In this document: piece by piece, positions 29,145-38,671 of the stretch
Numbering within the stretch: position 1 is the first letter of the stretch
How the letters are laid out: every line of letters starts with the position of its first letter
DNA from: Phycisphaerales bacterium
GTDB lineage: Bacteria > Planctomycetota > Phycisphaerae > Phycisphaerales > UBA1924
Direction of reading: 5' to 3'
NCBI GenBank assembly: GCA_029260345.1
Contig: JAJDDK010000005.1
Coordinates: 434,001 to 498,000, forward strand
DNA: 64,000 nucleotides
Program-made: the position numbers and the translations under genes
The notes under the pieces: generated by a model
Seen by the model: the letters and a program-made list of their open reading frames with translations, nothing else
What the model was told of the DNA's origin: nothing
Database searches by the model: none

Positions 29145-31109
29145 ATGTCTCACGTGAAGAGAAAACGAAGTTTGTGGCGGGCGATGCTCCCTCTGTTAGC
29201 GATGGTCTGCATCGCGCAGAGCGAAGCGCCGCCCGAAGCGCCCAAGACCGATGATCCGATGCAGTTGTCGGATCTTCCAGCGGAAGTGCGCCTCGGCGTG
29301 CGCGTTGAAGGCGTGCGCCGAAGACTGCCCGTCGCACGAACGCTGGTGATCGTCCCGAGTGTGGATGCATACCTTGATGCGCTGAACCGCTGGACGATGG
29401 ATGCGCGGTATCCCATCTTGATCAATGACGGGACGGATGAGGCGCGCGAACGGATTGCACAGTTTTCCCGCGCCTTTCAGCCGCAACAAGTATTGATGTG
29501 GGATGGTGATGGCGTCTTCGATCTCAAGAAGTCGGAGTCGTTCGCGGATCGACAGGCATCGATCGAAAACATTGTCGCGCGCGCCTGGGGCGCTGAAGAT
29601 CGCAACACACTGGTGCAGACGTGGCTCGATATCGGGTTTGCGCCGCCCGGCGTTGTCGTGACATCGCTGCTTGATCGTGCCTGGCCTGCTGCCGCGGCGC
29701 TGGCGGCCGGGCGCGGGCAATTGATCATGTGGTTCGAGGAATCGCCACGCGGGCGGCTTGGCTCCGTCATGGCGGCGGAGCAATTGGCCGCCTTTGACAG
29801 CGCTGTGCAAACCGCACTCGACGAACTCAACATCGCTTGGCGCGACAAAGGCGACATCATCGATGCGGTCACGCTTTGCCTGAACATGCCGACGAAGATT
29901 CCCAGCGATCGAGCGGACGAAAATGGCCCGCTGGCGCTGACTGATCGCATCGGTCGCCATGCCGATGCATCGCGCTGGGCGTGGTGCGGGCAAGTCTTCG
30001 GAGATGAAAGCGAATCCGTCTGGCGCGCGATGTGTGCGCTGTTCCTGCAACCGAGCCGCGTGTGGTTCTTTGACGGCTATCGCGCGAAAAGCGGCTTCGA
30101 GGGATATGAAGTCGAACCCGCGGCGGAGCTTTTTACTCAACGCGGATACGAAGTCACGACGGACCACCTTCGCGCCACCGGCCTCGACGCATGGCGCATG
30201 CGATCACGCCTCGGCGTGGACGCGGGATTTGTTCACGTCAACACCAGCGGCGTGAGTCGGCGATTTAATCTGACGCCGGGACGGCCCTACGGCGCCGATG
30301 TTCCGCAGTTGTGGACGCCCGCCATTGTGCATTTCATTCATTCGTTCAGTGCGCAGAATCTGGACGACGAACGCTCCATCGCCAGCCGCTGGTTGGCGCG
30401 CGGCGCCTACGCCTATGTCGGCAGTGTGCAGGAGCCATTCCTGCAGGCGTTTCAAACGCCAGAAGCGCTGGCGCAACGATTGTTCGCACCTTCGCCTCTG
30501 GCGGTCGCGGCGTCGCGCGATTTGCGCCGCCCGTGGCGCGTGGCGATTTTCGGGGATCCGCTCATCACGCTCGGCCCGCCCGCGCCGGAAGCGGACATGC
30601 CGGAACTGGAGGGCGCTGTCGCTGTTGAAACTTCGATGCAAGACGCGCTGCGCGCCCGCGATCTTGAAGGTGGGCTTGAAGGCCTGATCCTGCTTGGTCG
30701 CGATGCAGACGCTGCTCGCCTCCTTCGCGCCGTTGTGGAGGATGATCCAAAGAAGCTGACGCCGCGCATGGCGCAACTCGGCTGGCGCATTGCACTTCGC
30801 ACCGGTCAGACTCCCGTGCTTCTGGCGCTGCTTGACGTGATGGACGAATCAACGCAGAGTGATCCCGAGCTTGGCGATTTGTTGTGGATGGCGCTGCGCC
30901 CATCGCTGGCGACTGGGAATGCAAATGCAATCAATGCGCTGCGCACTCGACTGCGCCCCGAATCGTATTCGGACGACGTGATCGAACTGGCCGAAGCAAT
31001 TGAGCTTGCGGAAGGACCGGCCGCCGCCCGCGCCTGGACCGCGGCCATGCGACAACAGACCACGAGCGAGCGTCATCGCGGCCGAATCGACGAAGGACTG
31101 CGCCGGTAG
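29145..31109 (+). CDS. Large exported protein, unknown function
   Basis: A 654-residue protein with a basic N-terminus and signal segment (about 9-25; SLWRAMLPLLAMVCIAQ). The mature chain contains PVARTLVIVPSVDAYLDALNRW (first 20 residues of a region repeated nowhere else) and an alpha-rich C-terminal 150 residues with ARDLEGGLEGLILLGRDADA, which could be short helical repeats. I recognise no catalytic motif. GGAG at 29137-29140 precedes ATG 29145; a TTG at 29133 is an alternative. It follows the MBL-fold gene by 13 bases and is probably on the same transcript. Confidence 0.7.
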   Translation: MSHVKRKRSLWRAMLPLLAMVCIAQSEAPPEAPKTDDPMQLSDLPAEVRLGVRVEGVRRRLPVARTLVIVPSVDAYLDALNRWTMDARYPILINDGTDEARERIAQFSRAFQPQQVLMWDGDGVFDLKKSESFADRQASIENIVARAWGAEDRNTLVQTWLDIGFAPPGVVVTSLLDRAWPAAAALAAGRGQLIMWFEESPRGRLGSVMAAEQLAAFDSAVQTALDELNIAWRDKGDIIDAVTLCLNMPTKIPSDRADENGPLALTDRIGRHADASRWAWCGQVFGDESESVWRAMCALFLQPSRVWFFDGYRAKSGFEGYEVEPAAELFTQRGYEVTTDHLRATGLDAWRMRSRLGVDAGFVHVNTSGVSRRFNLTPGRPYGADVPQLWTPAIVHFIHSFSAQNLDDERSIASRWLARGAYAYVGSVQEPFLQAFQTPEALAQRLFAPSPLAVAASRDLRRPWRVAIFGDPLITLGPPAPEADMPELEGAVAVETSMQDALRARDLEGGLEGLILLGRDADAARLLRAVVEDDPKKLTPRMAQLGWRIALRTGQTPVLLALLDVMDESTQSDPELGDLLWMALRPSLATGNANAINALRTRLRPESYSDDVIELAEAIELAEGPAAARAWTAAMRQQTTSERHRGRIDEGLRR

Positions 31110-31160
31110 CATGTTCGACGTGTGTTGAGAGACGCCGCGACGGCGCTTGGAGTGAATCAA

Positions 31161-31853
31161 ATGGTGAATGTGCTGGTGGTCGGACCCCACCCGGATGATC
31201 AGGAAGCGGGCATGGGCGGCACGGTGGCGCGCCTGGCGGCGGAAGGCCACAACATTCTGCTGCTTGACGTGACCAATGGCGAGCCGACGCCGCTGGGAGA
31301 TCCCGAAACGCGCGCCAAAGAAGCGGCGCGGGCCGCCGAAATTCTTTCACCGCCAGGAAACCCGATTCGCCGGCGCATGCTTGGTTTGCCGAACCGATTC
31401 GTCGAACATTCCATTGAAGCGCGCCACGCCATGGCCGGCGTCATTCGCGAACATCAGGCTCAGGTGATTTTCACGCCGTTCTTCGAGGATGCGCACCCAG
31501 ACCATCTCGCCGTCACACGCATTGTGGAGGATGCGCGCTTCGATGCAAAGCTTCGGAAGATTGATCTGCTGGGTGATCCGATCTATCCGCGATGGTTGTT
31601 TTATTACTACGCCACGCACTTGCGCTGGGTGGCGAATCCGAATTTCTTGATTGACATCACGGACTATCTGGATCGAAAGCTCGAGGCGATCCGCGCCTAT
31701 GACACGCAGTTTGTACAGGCCAATGCGCACGTGGTGGAGTGGATCGAAGCCGGATCGAAATACATGGGCAGCCGCCTCGGCGTTCCTGCGGCGGAAGGGT
31801 TCTACACCAAAGAGCCGATCGGGCTCGCCGGCCTGACGGGACTCGTAATCTGA
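31161..31853 (+). CDS. PIG-L family deacetylase
   Basis: A 230-residue zinc-dependent deacetylase of the PIG-L/LmbE group, which removes acetyl from GlcNAc-type substrates such as those in bacillithiol (BshB1), mycothiol or GPI-like glycans. The metal motif [10 protein letters not shown] is at residues 8-17 and the second motif [12 protein letters not shown] follows near residue 115. Cytosolic. The start at 31161 follows GGAG by eight bases; an earlier in-frame start at 31122 is less likely. No bshA or bshC is nearby, so the substrate cannot be named. It converges on trpD with one base between the stops. Confidence 0.88.
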   Translation: MVNVLVVGPHPDDQEAGMGGTVARLAAEGHNILLLDVTNGEPTPLGDPETRAKEAARAAEILSPPGNPIRRRMLGLPNRFVEHSIEARHAMAGVIREHQAQVIFTPFFEDAHPDHLAVTRIVEDARFDAKLRKIDLLGDPIYPRWLFYYYATHLRWVANPNFLIDITDYLDRKLEAIRAYDTQFVQANAHVVEWIEAGSKYMGSRLGVPAAEGFYTKEPIGLAGLTGLVI

Positions 31854-31854
31854 T

Positions 31855-32898
31855 TTACGGCGCGGCGTGGGACGCGTTCGCAAGGTCTTGCAGCGTCTGT
31901 TGGGCCGATCCGTCAGCGATTGCTTCTCGGGCGAGTGAAAGCCCCTCAGCGAGATCAGTCGCCACGTCAGTTACAACCAGCGCCGCTGCCGCATTCAGCA
32001 GCGTGATGTCTCGCGCCGGTCGGATGCCGTCATCATCATTGCCGTTGAGAATTTTCTTGATCATCGCTGCGGCATGGTCAAGATCGCGGGCACGGAGCTG
32101 ATCGAGTGTGCTGCGCGCGATTCCTAATTCTGCAGGATCAAAAGCCCGTGTGGTGACGTCGCCATCACTGACCTCTGCGATGAATGTTGGCGCAGAAGTC
32201 GCGATTTCATCCAGCCCGTCATCACTGTGCACGATCCAGGCGCGCTCGGCGCCGAGGCGCACCAGCGCCTCCGCCATGGGCTCCACGCGCGAACGATCAA
32301 ATACGCCGAGCAACTGTCGCGGCGCCGCGGCGGGATTCGTCAGCGGGCCAAGCAGATTGAAGATCGTCGGCACGCCAAGTGATTTCCGCACGCCTGCCGC
32401 ATATTTCGCGGCTGGGTGATGCCGAATCGCGAAACAGAAACAAACGCCGACATCGCGCAGGCACTTGGCTTGCACGTCCGGCGACGCGTCGATGTTGACA
32501 CCGAGCGTCGCCAAGACTTCGGCGCTGCCGCGTCCCGACCGAGACCGGTTGCCGTGTTTGGCGACGTACACGCCGCGCCCGCGTCCGGCCGCAGCGACAA
32601 TGATCGCAGCAGCGGTAGAGATATTGAACGTCTTGGGTGTGCCGCCGGTGCCGCAGGTGTCGAGCACACGTGCCTCAGCGGGCAGGCCCTCGGTGGAGAC
32701 GCCTTCGGCGTGACGTCGCATGACGCGGGCCGCGCCGACGAGTTCATCAACCGTGGCTTGGCGGCGCTGCATCAGCGCGAGGATCGCGGCAATCTGGGCG
32801 TCATCCGCTTCGCCTCGAAATATGCGCTCAAACGCCTGTTCCGCCTGTGATTCCGAGAGCGGCTGATCAGCGAGCAGTTGTTCAAGCAGATCGCGCAT
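31855..32898 (-). CDS. trpD: Anthranilate phosphoribosyltransferase
   Basis: Second step of tryptophan synthesis, joining anthranilate to PRPP. 347 residues, normal length. Motifs CGTGGTPKTFNIST (family CGTGGD; here Thr replaces the usual Asp), KHGNRS and GSAEVLATLG form the PRPP- and anthranilate-binding sites. Cytoplasmic. The start at 32898 gives MRDLLEQLL, the usual N-terminus; an in-frame GTG at 32919 is possible. No other trp gene is adjacent. Confidence 0.94.
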   Translation of the reverse strand: MRDLLEQLLADQPLSESQAEQAFERIFRGEADDAQIAAILALMQRRQATVDELVGAARVMRRHAEGVSTEGLPAEARVLDTCGTGGTPKTFNISTAAAIIVAAAGRGRGVYVAKHGNRSRSGRGSAEVLATLGVNIDASPDVQAKCLRDVGVCFCFAIRHHPAAKYAAGVRKSLGVPTIFNLLGPLTNPAAAPRQLLGVFDRSRVEPMAEALVRLGAERAWIVHSDDGLDEIATSAPTFIAEVSDGDVTTRAFDPAELGIARSTLDQLRARDLDHAAAMIKKILNGNDDDGIRPARDITLLNAAAALVVTDVATDLAEGLSLAREAIADGSAQQTLQDLANASHAAP

Positions 32899-33149
32899 GG
32901 GGGTTCGCAAGCGTACCACCGAGGGAATCCCGGGCGACTCATTTGCCCGCGGAGGGGGCCGAAAAGGGGCAATCCGCGCGAAACTGACGGCGCCATAGCC
33001 CGATATACTTGGGTCCGAGGGGATTCCGCTGCGCGCCCAGAAGCGTAAACGGGGGATTCAGACTGCAATTCAGGCCTGTGGGCGGCGCCGAAAAACTTTG
33101 CGCGGCGGCCCCCGGCATGGCTCTACTTTTGGATGAAAGGCCTTTTCCG

Positions 33150-34859
33150 ATGATTCGCACACCGTTTCGTTCTCTGATGCTCGGCGCCGCCTTGGCGCTG
33201 GCGACCACCGTCGCTCCGGCGCTGGCGGCTCTTCCCGCGATCCTCGATCGCGTCCCGGCGGAGGCCGTGCTGGTCGTTTCGACCAAGAATTTGAACGACG
33301 TTGATGACGGCTTTTCGCAGTTGCTCGCGGCGATTGAACTCCCCGCGCTTGCGACCCCCAGCGAATTGCTCCGGCGCGCCGGGCTTGGCGAAGGCATCGA
33401 CATGACCAAGCCGGTGGCGATTGCGCTGATGCCCGGCGACTTGAATGGTGACATGCCGCCGGCGATTGCGCTCCTGCCGACGAAAGATTTCGACGGCATG
33501 ATGGAAGCGTTCAATGCGACCGCGGAAGACGGCGTGTACACAATTCAGATTGCGACCGGCGAGAGCCTGTTCGTGCGCAAGGGTGAAGGCGGATACGCCA
33601 TCGCCAGCCCGATTCGTGAACTGACGCTCGCTGCCGACGGCCGCACTGGCAACATGAAGTCGCACGAAGCGCAGATCGGCGCGGTCGGTTCAGAACTCGC
33701 GGCGAATTCGCACATCACCGTGTTCGTGAAGAAGCCCATGCTGGACATGTTGCAGCAGCAAGTTGGGCCGATGATTCAGGAGCGGGCCGGCATGGCCGCG
33801 ATGATGGGCGGCGGCGACGCCGAGGCCATGAACGAGCAAGCCGAAAAGGCGCAAGAGTTCATTGAGTCCATGCTTACGGACAGTCAAAGTTTTGTCTTCG
33901 GTCTCAACGCGGGCGCCAGCGGCGTCGCGATTGATACGGCGATGGACTTTGTGCCGGACTCAGATTTCAGCGGCATGTTCAGCGCATCCGGCAACAGCGC
34001 CAAACTGATGAAGAGCCTGCCGAACCAGCCATTCCTGTTTGCGTTCGGCGCCGATTATTCCGCACCGGTCGCTCGCAAGATTGTGGATGCGCTCAGCCAG
34101 ATGAAGCAGGGCATGGTTCCCGGCGCTGAGGCCATGATGGAACAAACCACCGGCCAAGCGATGGCGGTGTTCGCCAGCCCCGGCGGAATCATGGGCGGGT
34201 TGCTCGCCAACACCGTGAATTACTCCGCGACTGAAGATCCCAAGGGCATGATTGCGGAAATGCGCAAGGCGATCGCCGGCATGGAAGAAGACATGCCGGG
34301 GTTCACGATGACCTACCAGGAGAACGCAACAGAGGTCGACGGTGTTTCGGCCGACTCCTGGGCGATGAAGATGGACATGGGCGCCGGTGGGGGCGTGATG
34401 CAGCAGATGAGCATGATGCTCTTTGGCCCCGGCGGTTTGGGCGGCTATTACGCCCCCGGCAAGCATGGCGTGTATCAAACGCTTTCAAAGAACAGCCAAT
34501 TGTTGAGCGCCGCCATGAAGTCGGAAGCCGGCGGCGATTCGATCATGACTGATCGCGGACTGTCGATGGTCGCCAAGCGTCTACCCGAGCACCGCACGCT
34601 TGAGGCGTATGTCGGTGTTCACTCGATCCTTCAGCAGGGTCTTCAGATGGCGGCGATGTTTGGCATGCCGTTCCAGGTGGATCTGCCGGCCGGGTTGCCG
34701 CCGGTTGGCATCGGTGTGACGACGGATCGTTCGGCAGCTCGTGCGACGACTTTTGTCCCGGCGCCGGTCATCAAGTCCGTCGCGCAGCTCGCGATGCAGG
34801 CGGAGCAGATGTTTGGCGGCATGGGCGGCCAAAACAACAACGAAGCGCCCCCGTTCTGA
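33150..34859 (+). CDS. Large exported protein, DUF3352-like
   Basis: A 569-residue exported protein with a clear signal peptide (SLMLGAALALATTVAPALA, cut before ALPAILDRVPAEAVLV). The mature chain is Met- and Gly-rich, with alternating strands and helices, and resembles planctomycete DUF3352-type proteins that begin VPADAVLVV and show many MxxMMxG stretches. No enzyme motif is seen; the function is unknown. GAAAGG precedes ATG 33150 by nine bases. The frame stays open upstream to 33009, but that part lacks a signal-like N-terminus. It ends 30 bases before a terminator. Confidence 0.75.
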   Translation: MIRTPFRSLMLGAALALATTVAPALAALPAILDRVPAEAVLVVSTKNLNDVDDGFSQLLAAIELPALATPSELLRRAGLGEGIDMTKPVAIALMPGDLNGDMPPAIALLPTKDFDGMMEAFNATAEDGVYTIQIATGESLFVRKGEGGYAIASPIRELTLAADGRTGNMKSHEAQIGAVGSELAANSHITVFVKKPMLDMLQQQVGPMIQERAGMAAMMGGGDAEAMNEQAEKAQEFIESMLTDSQSFVFGLNAGASGVAIDTAMDFVPDSDFSGMFSASGNSAKLMKSLPNQPFLFAFGADYSAPVARKIVDALSQMKQGMVPGAEAMMEQTTGQAMAVFASPGGIMGGLLANTVNYSATEDPKGMIAEMRKAIAGMEEDMPGFTMTYQENATEVDGVSADSWAMKMDMGAGGGVMQQMSMMLFGPGGLGGYYAPGKHGVYQTLSKNSQLLSAAMKSEAGGDSIMTDRGLSMVAKRLPEHRTLEAYVGVHSILQQGLQMAAMFGMPFQVDLPAGLPPVGIGVTTDRSAARATTFVPAPVIKSVAQLAMQAEQMFGGMGGQNNNEAPPF

Positions 34860-34888
34860 TCTGCCCCGTGACGTGAATCAATTGCACC

Positions 34889-34916
34889 CAAACCCGCCTT
34901 TAATGGCGGGTTTTTT
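34889..34916 (+). terminator. Rho-independent terminator
   Basis: Eight-base stem AACCCGCC/GGCGGGTT (34891-34898 with 34905-34912) over TTTAAT, followed by T residues. It closes the transcript of the exported protein at 33150, just before folP. Confidence 0.93.
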
Positions 34917-34949
34917 CATGCGTCTGGCGCGCCGGGGTACGATCTCACC

Positions 34950-35840
34950 ATGGGTGAATCGCAGGCACATGGTTCGTGGCGACTAGGCAACGGCGCTTCG
35001 CTGGCGCTCGACCGCGCCCGGATCATGGCGATTCTCAACATCACACCCGACAGTTTCTCCGACGGCGGCGTGAACTTGACGGTCAGCGCTGCGGTGCAAT
35101 CCGCGAGGGATGTGATCGCCGCCGGCGCGGACATGCTGGACATCGGCGGTGAATCCACGCGTCCGGGGGCGGCATCGGTGTCGGAGGCCGAACAGATCCA
35201 CCGCGTGAGGCCTGTCATTCGCGCGATTCGTGATGCGGGGATTGCTGCGCCGATCAGCGTGGATACCACCCGCGCGGTCGTTGCGGAAGCCGCGCTCGAC
35301 GCGGGCGCCGGCGCCGTCAATGACATCTCCGCATGCGAAGACGACCCTGAGATGTTTCGACTGGTGGCGCAGCGGAAGTGCGGCGTGATCCTGATGCATC
35401 GCCTGCGCCCCGCATCACACGATCAATACTCGCATGCGTACACCGAGGAGCCGGATTACCGCCCGAATGGTGTGGTCGCGGCGGTGCGCGCGTATTTGTT
35501 CAGTCGGGCGGAAGCCGCGATTCAGGCCGGAGTGTCGCGCGAGCACATTGTGCTTGATCCGGGCCTCGGATTCGGCAAGTCCGTGGGCCAGAATTTCGCC
35601 CTGATTCGAGCGACGGAACAATTCGTCGAACTTGGGTTTCCGGTGCTCGGGGCGGCGAGCCGCAAGAGTTTTCTTGGCGCTGTTTCAGGGATGAAAGAAC
35701 CTTCACAGCGGGGGACAGTCTCAGTCGCGGCGAGCATCCTGCAGCATGGAGGCGGCATCCGTCTGTTTCGCGTCCATGATGTTTTGGCGCACCGGCAGGC
35801 GCTTTCCGTGGCGGATGCGGCCCAGACGGCCGATATTTGA
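34950..35840 (+). CDS. folP: Dihydropteroate synthase
   Basis: Joins para-aminobenzoate to hydroxymethyl-dihydropterin diphosphate in folate synthesis; cytoplasmic. 296 residues, slightly longer than the usual 280. Signatures AILNITPDSFSDGG (residues 27-40), DIGGESTRPGA and LDPGLGFGKS are all present. The sulfonamide-target pterin pocket looks intact (KSFLG). The gene follows a terminator, so its promoter should lie in 34917-34949. trxA follows in the same direction, 81 bases after its stop. Confidence 0.95.
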   Translation: MGESQAHGSWRLGNGASLALDRARIMAILNITPDSFSDGGVNLTVSAAVQSARDVIAAGADMLDIGGESTRPGAASVSEAEQIHRVRPVIRAIRDAGIAAPISVDTTRAVVAEAALDAGAGAVNDISACEDDPEMFRLVAQRKCGVILMHRLRPASHDQYSHAYTEEPDYRPNGVVAAVRAYLFSRAEAAIQAGVSREHIVLDPGLGFGKSVGQNFALIRATEQFVELGFPVLGAASRKSFLGAVSGMKEPSQRGTVSVAASILQHGGGIRLFRVHDVLAHRQALSVADAAQTADI

Positions 35841-35921
35841 ACATGCTGAAACAACGGTGCTAGGATCAGCCTCTAAGAGGGCGACGGAAGCCCGTATTTA
35901 TTCGAAGATCAGGAGATTCGC

Positions 35922-36257
35922 ATGGCCACCAGCAGCAATGTGCAGGAGTTCACCGACGCCAATTTTGAGGCCGAGGTGCTGCAGTCCGACAAGCCCGTCC
36001 TCGTGGACTTTTGGGCGGAATGGTGCATGCCGTGCAAGATGCTCGCGCCGACCATCGATCAGATCGCAGAGCAATTCGACGGCCGCGTCAAGGTCGGCAA
36101 GGTTGACACCGACAACAACCGCGAGATTTCGTTCAAGTACGGCATTCAGGCGATTCCGACGGTGATCCTCTTCCAGAATGGTGAGGTCGCGCAGAAGTTC
36201 GTCGGGCTGAAGAATAAGACAGAATTCGAAGAGGCTTTAAACACCGTCATCGGTTGA
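35922..36257 (+). CDS. trxA: Thioredoxin
   Basis: A 111-residue thioredoxin reducing cytosolic disulfides. The active site is WAEWC35-M-P-C38, where the canonical middle is GP; Met replaces Gly. The cis-proline loop AIPT is conserved. No signal peptide, so cytosolic. The stop is inside the last codons of the convergent lgt gene (21-base 3' overlap). A clear AGGAGATTCGC leader precedes the ATG. Confidence 0.95.
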   Translation: MATSSNVQEFTDANFEAEVLQSDKPVLVDFWAEWCMPCKMLAPTIDQIAEQFDGRVKVGKVDTDNNREISFKYGIQAIPTVILFQNGEVAQKFVGLKNKTEFEEALNTVIG

Positions 36258-37313
36258 GTCGGCGCTGTACGGCGCTGCGGGGCGCTTCCATCCGCCGATT
36301 GGCGCTTGACGGCTGCGCAAGCAGATAAGCGTCAGGATGACGGCGCCCGCCATAATCATGACGGCGCTGAGCCACTGGCCTCGCGAAAGACCGAGCCATG
36401 TTGGCGACTGCAAGTGATCGTCGGGCAGTCGCCAATACTCAGTCGCGATGCGTAGTGCGCCATACAGCATCAGAAACCATGATCCGAGAACGCCGGGCCG
36501 GCGCGGCTTGATCCAAATCAGCGCCAGCGCGCCAAACAGGACCGGTCCTTCGGCAATCGCCTGATACAACTGCGATGGATGACGAGCGGCCAGCAGCGGC
36601 GCGAGTTGTGCACCGAGGTCGGTTCCGCCGCGCTGCACGGCGTCAATAAGCCGATCAACGGCGCCAAGAAAACCGACACCTCCGGGCTCGCTCCATCCCG
36701 GCGCCACTTGATCAAGCAGCGACAGCAATCGCCCTTGCTGTTCGGCCGTGAGTTTGGGCGCATGACCGGTGAGCAGTTCTTGTGGGTACCGAACGCTCCA
36801 CCATGGCCCCGGCTCATCAGGCCGCGCGACGATGCGCCCGAGCAGTTCGCCATTCACGAAATTCGCCAGTCGCCCGAAGAACAAACCGGCCGGCGCCGAG
36901 ATGGTGATGAGATCCATCACATGCAGCGCGGGCGTTTTCGTTCGATGCGCAATCCAGAAGCACGCGATGACCACGCCAAGCATGCCGCCGTGGCTGGCCA
37001 TCCCGCCTTGGTTGATCGCGAGCAATCCCCACCACGGAGGGTCGGATGAAAACTGCACCAGCAGCGACGGCTGATACATCATCACGTATCCGAGCCGCCC
37101 GCCCACAAAGACGCCGATCACCAGCGCGAGCATTGCATCGCCCACCTGCTGTGGCGTCAGCAGGATCGTTCGCCGTTTCGCAAGCAACCGAAGAAACCAC
37201 CACGTGAACAGGAATCCTGCGAGATAGGCGAGGCCATACCAACGCACACCGACGGCCGGCGTCACACGGAATACAAAGGGATCAAGTGTGTGCAGCCACG
37301 CGGCGTCGCTCAT
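36237..37313 (-). CDS. lgt: Phosphatidylglycerol--prolipoprotein diacylglyceryl transferase
   Basis: Attaches diacylglycerol to the lipobox cysteine of prolipoproteins in the inner membrane, the first step of lipoprotein processing. 358 residues against about 290 usually. The signature GRLANFVNGELLGR matches family GR.xNF.N.E.xG, and HPSQLYQA is typical. Extra residues lie in the loop from residue about 195 to 250 (LLSLLDQVAPGWSEP). The start at 37313 gives MSDAAWLHTL; the frame stays open upstream for 255 residues as arginine-rich antisense of the divergent gene and is rejected. It serves the many lipoproteins seen in this window. Confidence 0.92.
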   Translation of the reverse strand: MSDAAWLHTLDPFVFRVTPAVGVRWYGLAYLAGFLFTWWFLRLLAKRRTILLTPQQVGDAMLALVIGVFVGGRLGYVMMYQPSLLVQFSSDPPWWGLLAINQGGMASHGGMLGVVIACFWIAHRTKTPALHVMDLITISAPAGLFFGRLANFVNGELLGRIVARPDEPGPWWSVRYPQELLTGHAPKLTAEQQGRLLSLLDQVAPGWSEPGGVGFLGAVDRLIDAVQRGGTDLGAQLAPLLAARHPSQLYQAIAEGPVLFGALALIWIKPRRPGVLGSWFLMLYGALRIATEYWRLPDDHLQSPTWLGLSRGQWLSAVMIMAGAVILTLICLRSRQAPIGGWKRPAAPYSADSTDDGV

Positions 37314-37372
37314 GACGATGCAGGCTACCAGAGCATCGATGCGGGCGCTCGGATGCGGCGTAGACTGCTCGC

Positions 37373-38611
37373 ATGACGGCAGCGCCTGAGTGGTTGATGA
37401 TCGCCGGATGCCTAGTCGCGATCGGCGCTTTGGCGTCAATCCTTGCGAGGCTGCTGCATCAATCGGGAACGCCCGGCGGGTGGCCGTCGTGCGCCATTCT
37501 TGGCGGGCTGATTGCGGGCGTACTGCTGGGGGCGACGACGTTCGGCCGCGTGGCGCCCCATGTTTACATCCGCGTGTTCGAGGGCGGCGCCGCTGAGCAG
37601 GCGGAAGTCGATGAAATGGTGCGGCGACATACGGTCGAGCTCGTCGCGCTTCAACGCATTGACGCGACGCCAATCGCCATTGATGAGCAACGAACGGCGC
37701 AAGCGCGTGAATTGGCGCCGCTGCTCGAAGCGCTTGACGCAGCGCGATCGGAACAGCGCGGGCGATGGGTCGTCTTGTGGGGGTTGCTTGCAGCGTCTTG
37801 GCTGTTGTTTGGGGCTGTTGGCGCCGCGCGATTGAGCCGTGGTCAAGACCCGATCGCACCAGGGGTGATCTCCGGAATTTCCGGCGCGCTGTTTGCGGCG
37901 GCGCCGGCGTTTCTCCTGATCCGCTGGACGACGCACGTGCCTGTTGAGACAGCCGTGGTATTTGCCGGTGCGATTGGCGCGGGCGGCGCGCACTTTGATG
38001 CGCGGACGCGATGTAGCGGGTGGGGCGGGCGTCGGCGCGGCGTTGACTTGGCGGCGCTTGCCGCACTGCTGATCGCAACAGTTGTGATTGCGGGCGTCGT
38101 AAGAACGACTCCGGCTTTGAATCTGGCGTTTGTATCGCTCTTGATCACAGCGCTGCGATTTCTCAGTTGGCAATCACGCATGATGCGGAGGCGCCTGCGC
38201 ATCGCCGCGACCGGAGTCATGCTGCCGATGGTTGTTGCGGGTGTTGTGGCGCATATCGATCTGCTGGTTGAAATCACTTCGCGTGATTTCTGGATTGCAT
38301 TTCTGATCGCCGCAATTCTGTGCGCTGATGCACGCTGGGTCGGGGGTTGGATCGGCTGGCGGGCCGTTGGCCGAGATCGGCAGTGGCAAAACGCATGGAT
38401 GAGATCAGCGGCGGCACTGACGGCGGGCGTGAGTGGAATTCAGATTGTGATCGCGGGTGGGGCCATGATTTCGGATGTCATGTCTTCGGCACTTGCGGCT
38501 GGTGTCATCCTCAGCGCTCCGATGATCGAGCTTGCGGTCGCCATGAGGCAGCGATTGTCGCGAAGCCTCGATGCAGGACTTGCGGCCTCAGGCAGGACTG
38601 ACGCCAAATGA
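37373..38611 (+). CDS. Polytopic membrane protein, unknown function
   Basis: A 412-residue protein with about ten hydrophobic segments. The N-terminus (residues 10-55) reads SILARLLHQSGTPGGWPSC and GLIAGVLLG, which echoes the opening of CPA2-type cation/proton antiporters and their LxxPxVxGEIxAGIxLG helix. The charged-residue pattern of the ion path is not recognisable, so the call is only a hint. No function is assigned. Diverges from lgt across 59 bases. Confidence 0.65.
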   Translation: MTAAPEWLMIAGCLVAIGALASILARLLHQSGTPGGWPSCAILGGLIAGVLLGATTFGRVAPHVYIRVFEGGAAEQAEVDEMVRRHTVELVALQRIDATPIAIDEQRTAQARELAPLLEALDAARSEQRGRWVVLWGLLAASWLLFGAVGAARLSRGQDPIAPGVISGISGALFAAAPAFLLIRWTTHVPVETAVVFAGAIGAGGAHFDARTRCSGWGGRRRGVDLAALAALLIATVVIAGVVRTTPALNLAFVSLLITALRFLSWQSRMMRRRLRIAATGVMLPMVVAGVVAHIDLLVEITSRDFWIAFLIAAILCADARWVGGWIGWRAVGRDRQWQNAWMRSAAALTAGVSGIQIVIAGGAMISDVMSSALAAGVILSAPMIELAVAMRQRLSRSLDAGLAASGRTDAK

Positions 38612-38643
38612 AAAACCGGCCGAAGAACGCGTCTTCGACCGGT
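38611..38643 (-). terminator. Terminator between convergent genes
   Basis: Hairpin ACCGG..CGAAGA..TCTTCG..CCGGT (38615-38643). The minus-strand side is followed by a run of T (38611-38614 as A on the plus strand), so it mainly serves the amidohydrolase genes at 38672 and 40049. Confidence 0.75.
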
Positions 38644-38671
38644 CTGATTGCACTGCGAACGCGTGGCCTGA

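Noticed and set aside
37314-38078. 255-residue extension of Lgt upstream of its Met at 37313
   Set aside because: The extension is arginine- and proline-rich, antisense to the membrane-protein gene at 37373, and lacks the helices of Lgt. The family N-terminus begins at 37313.
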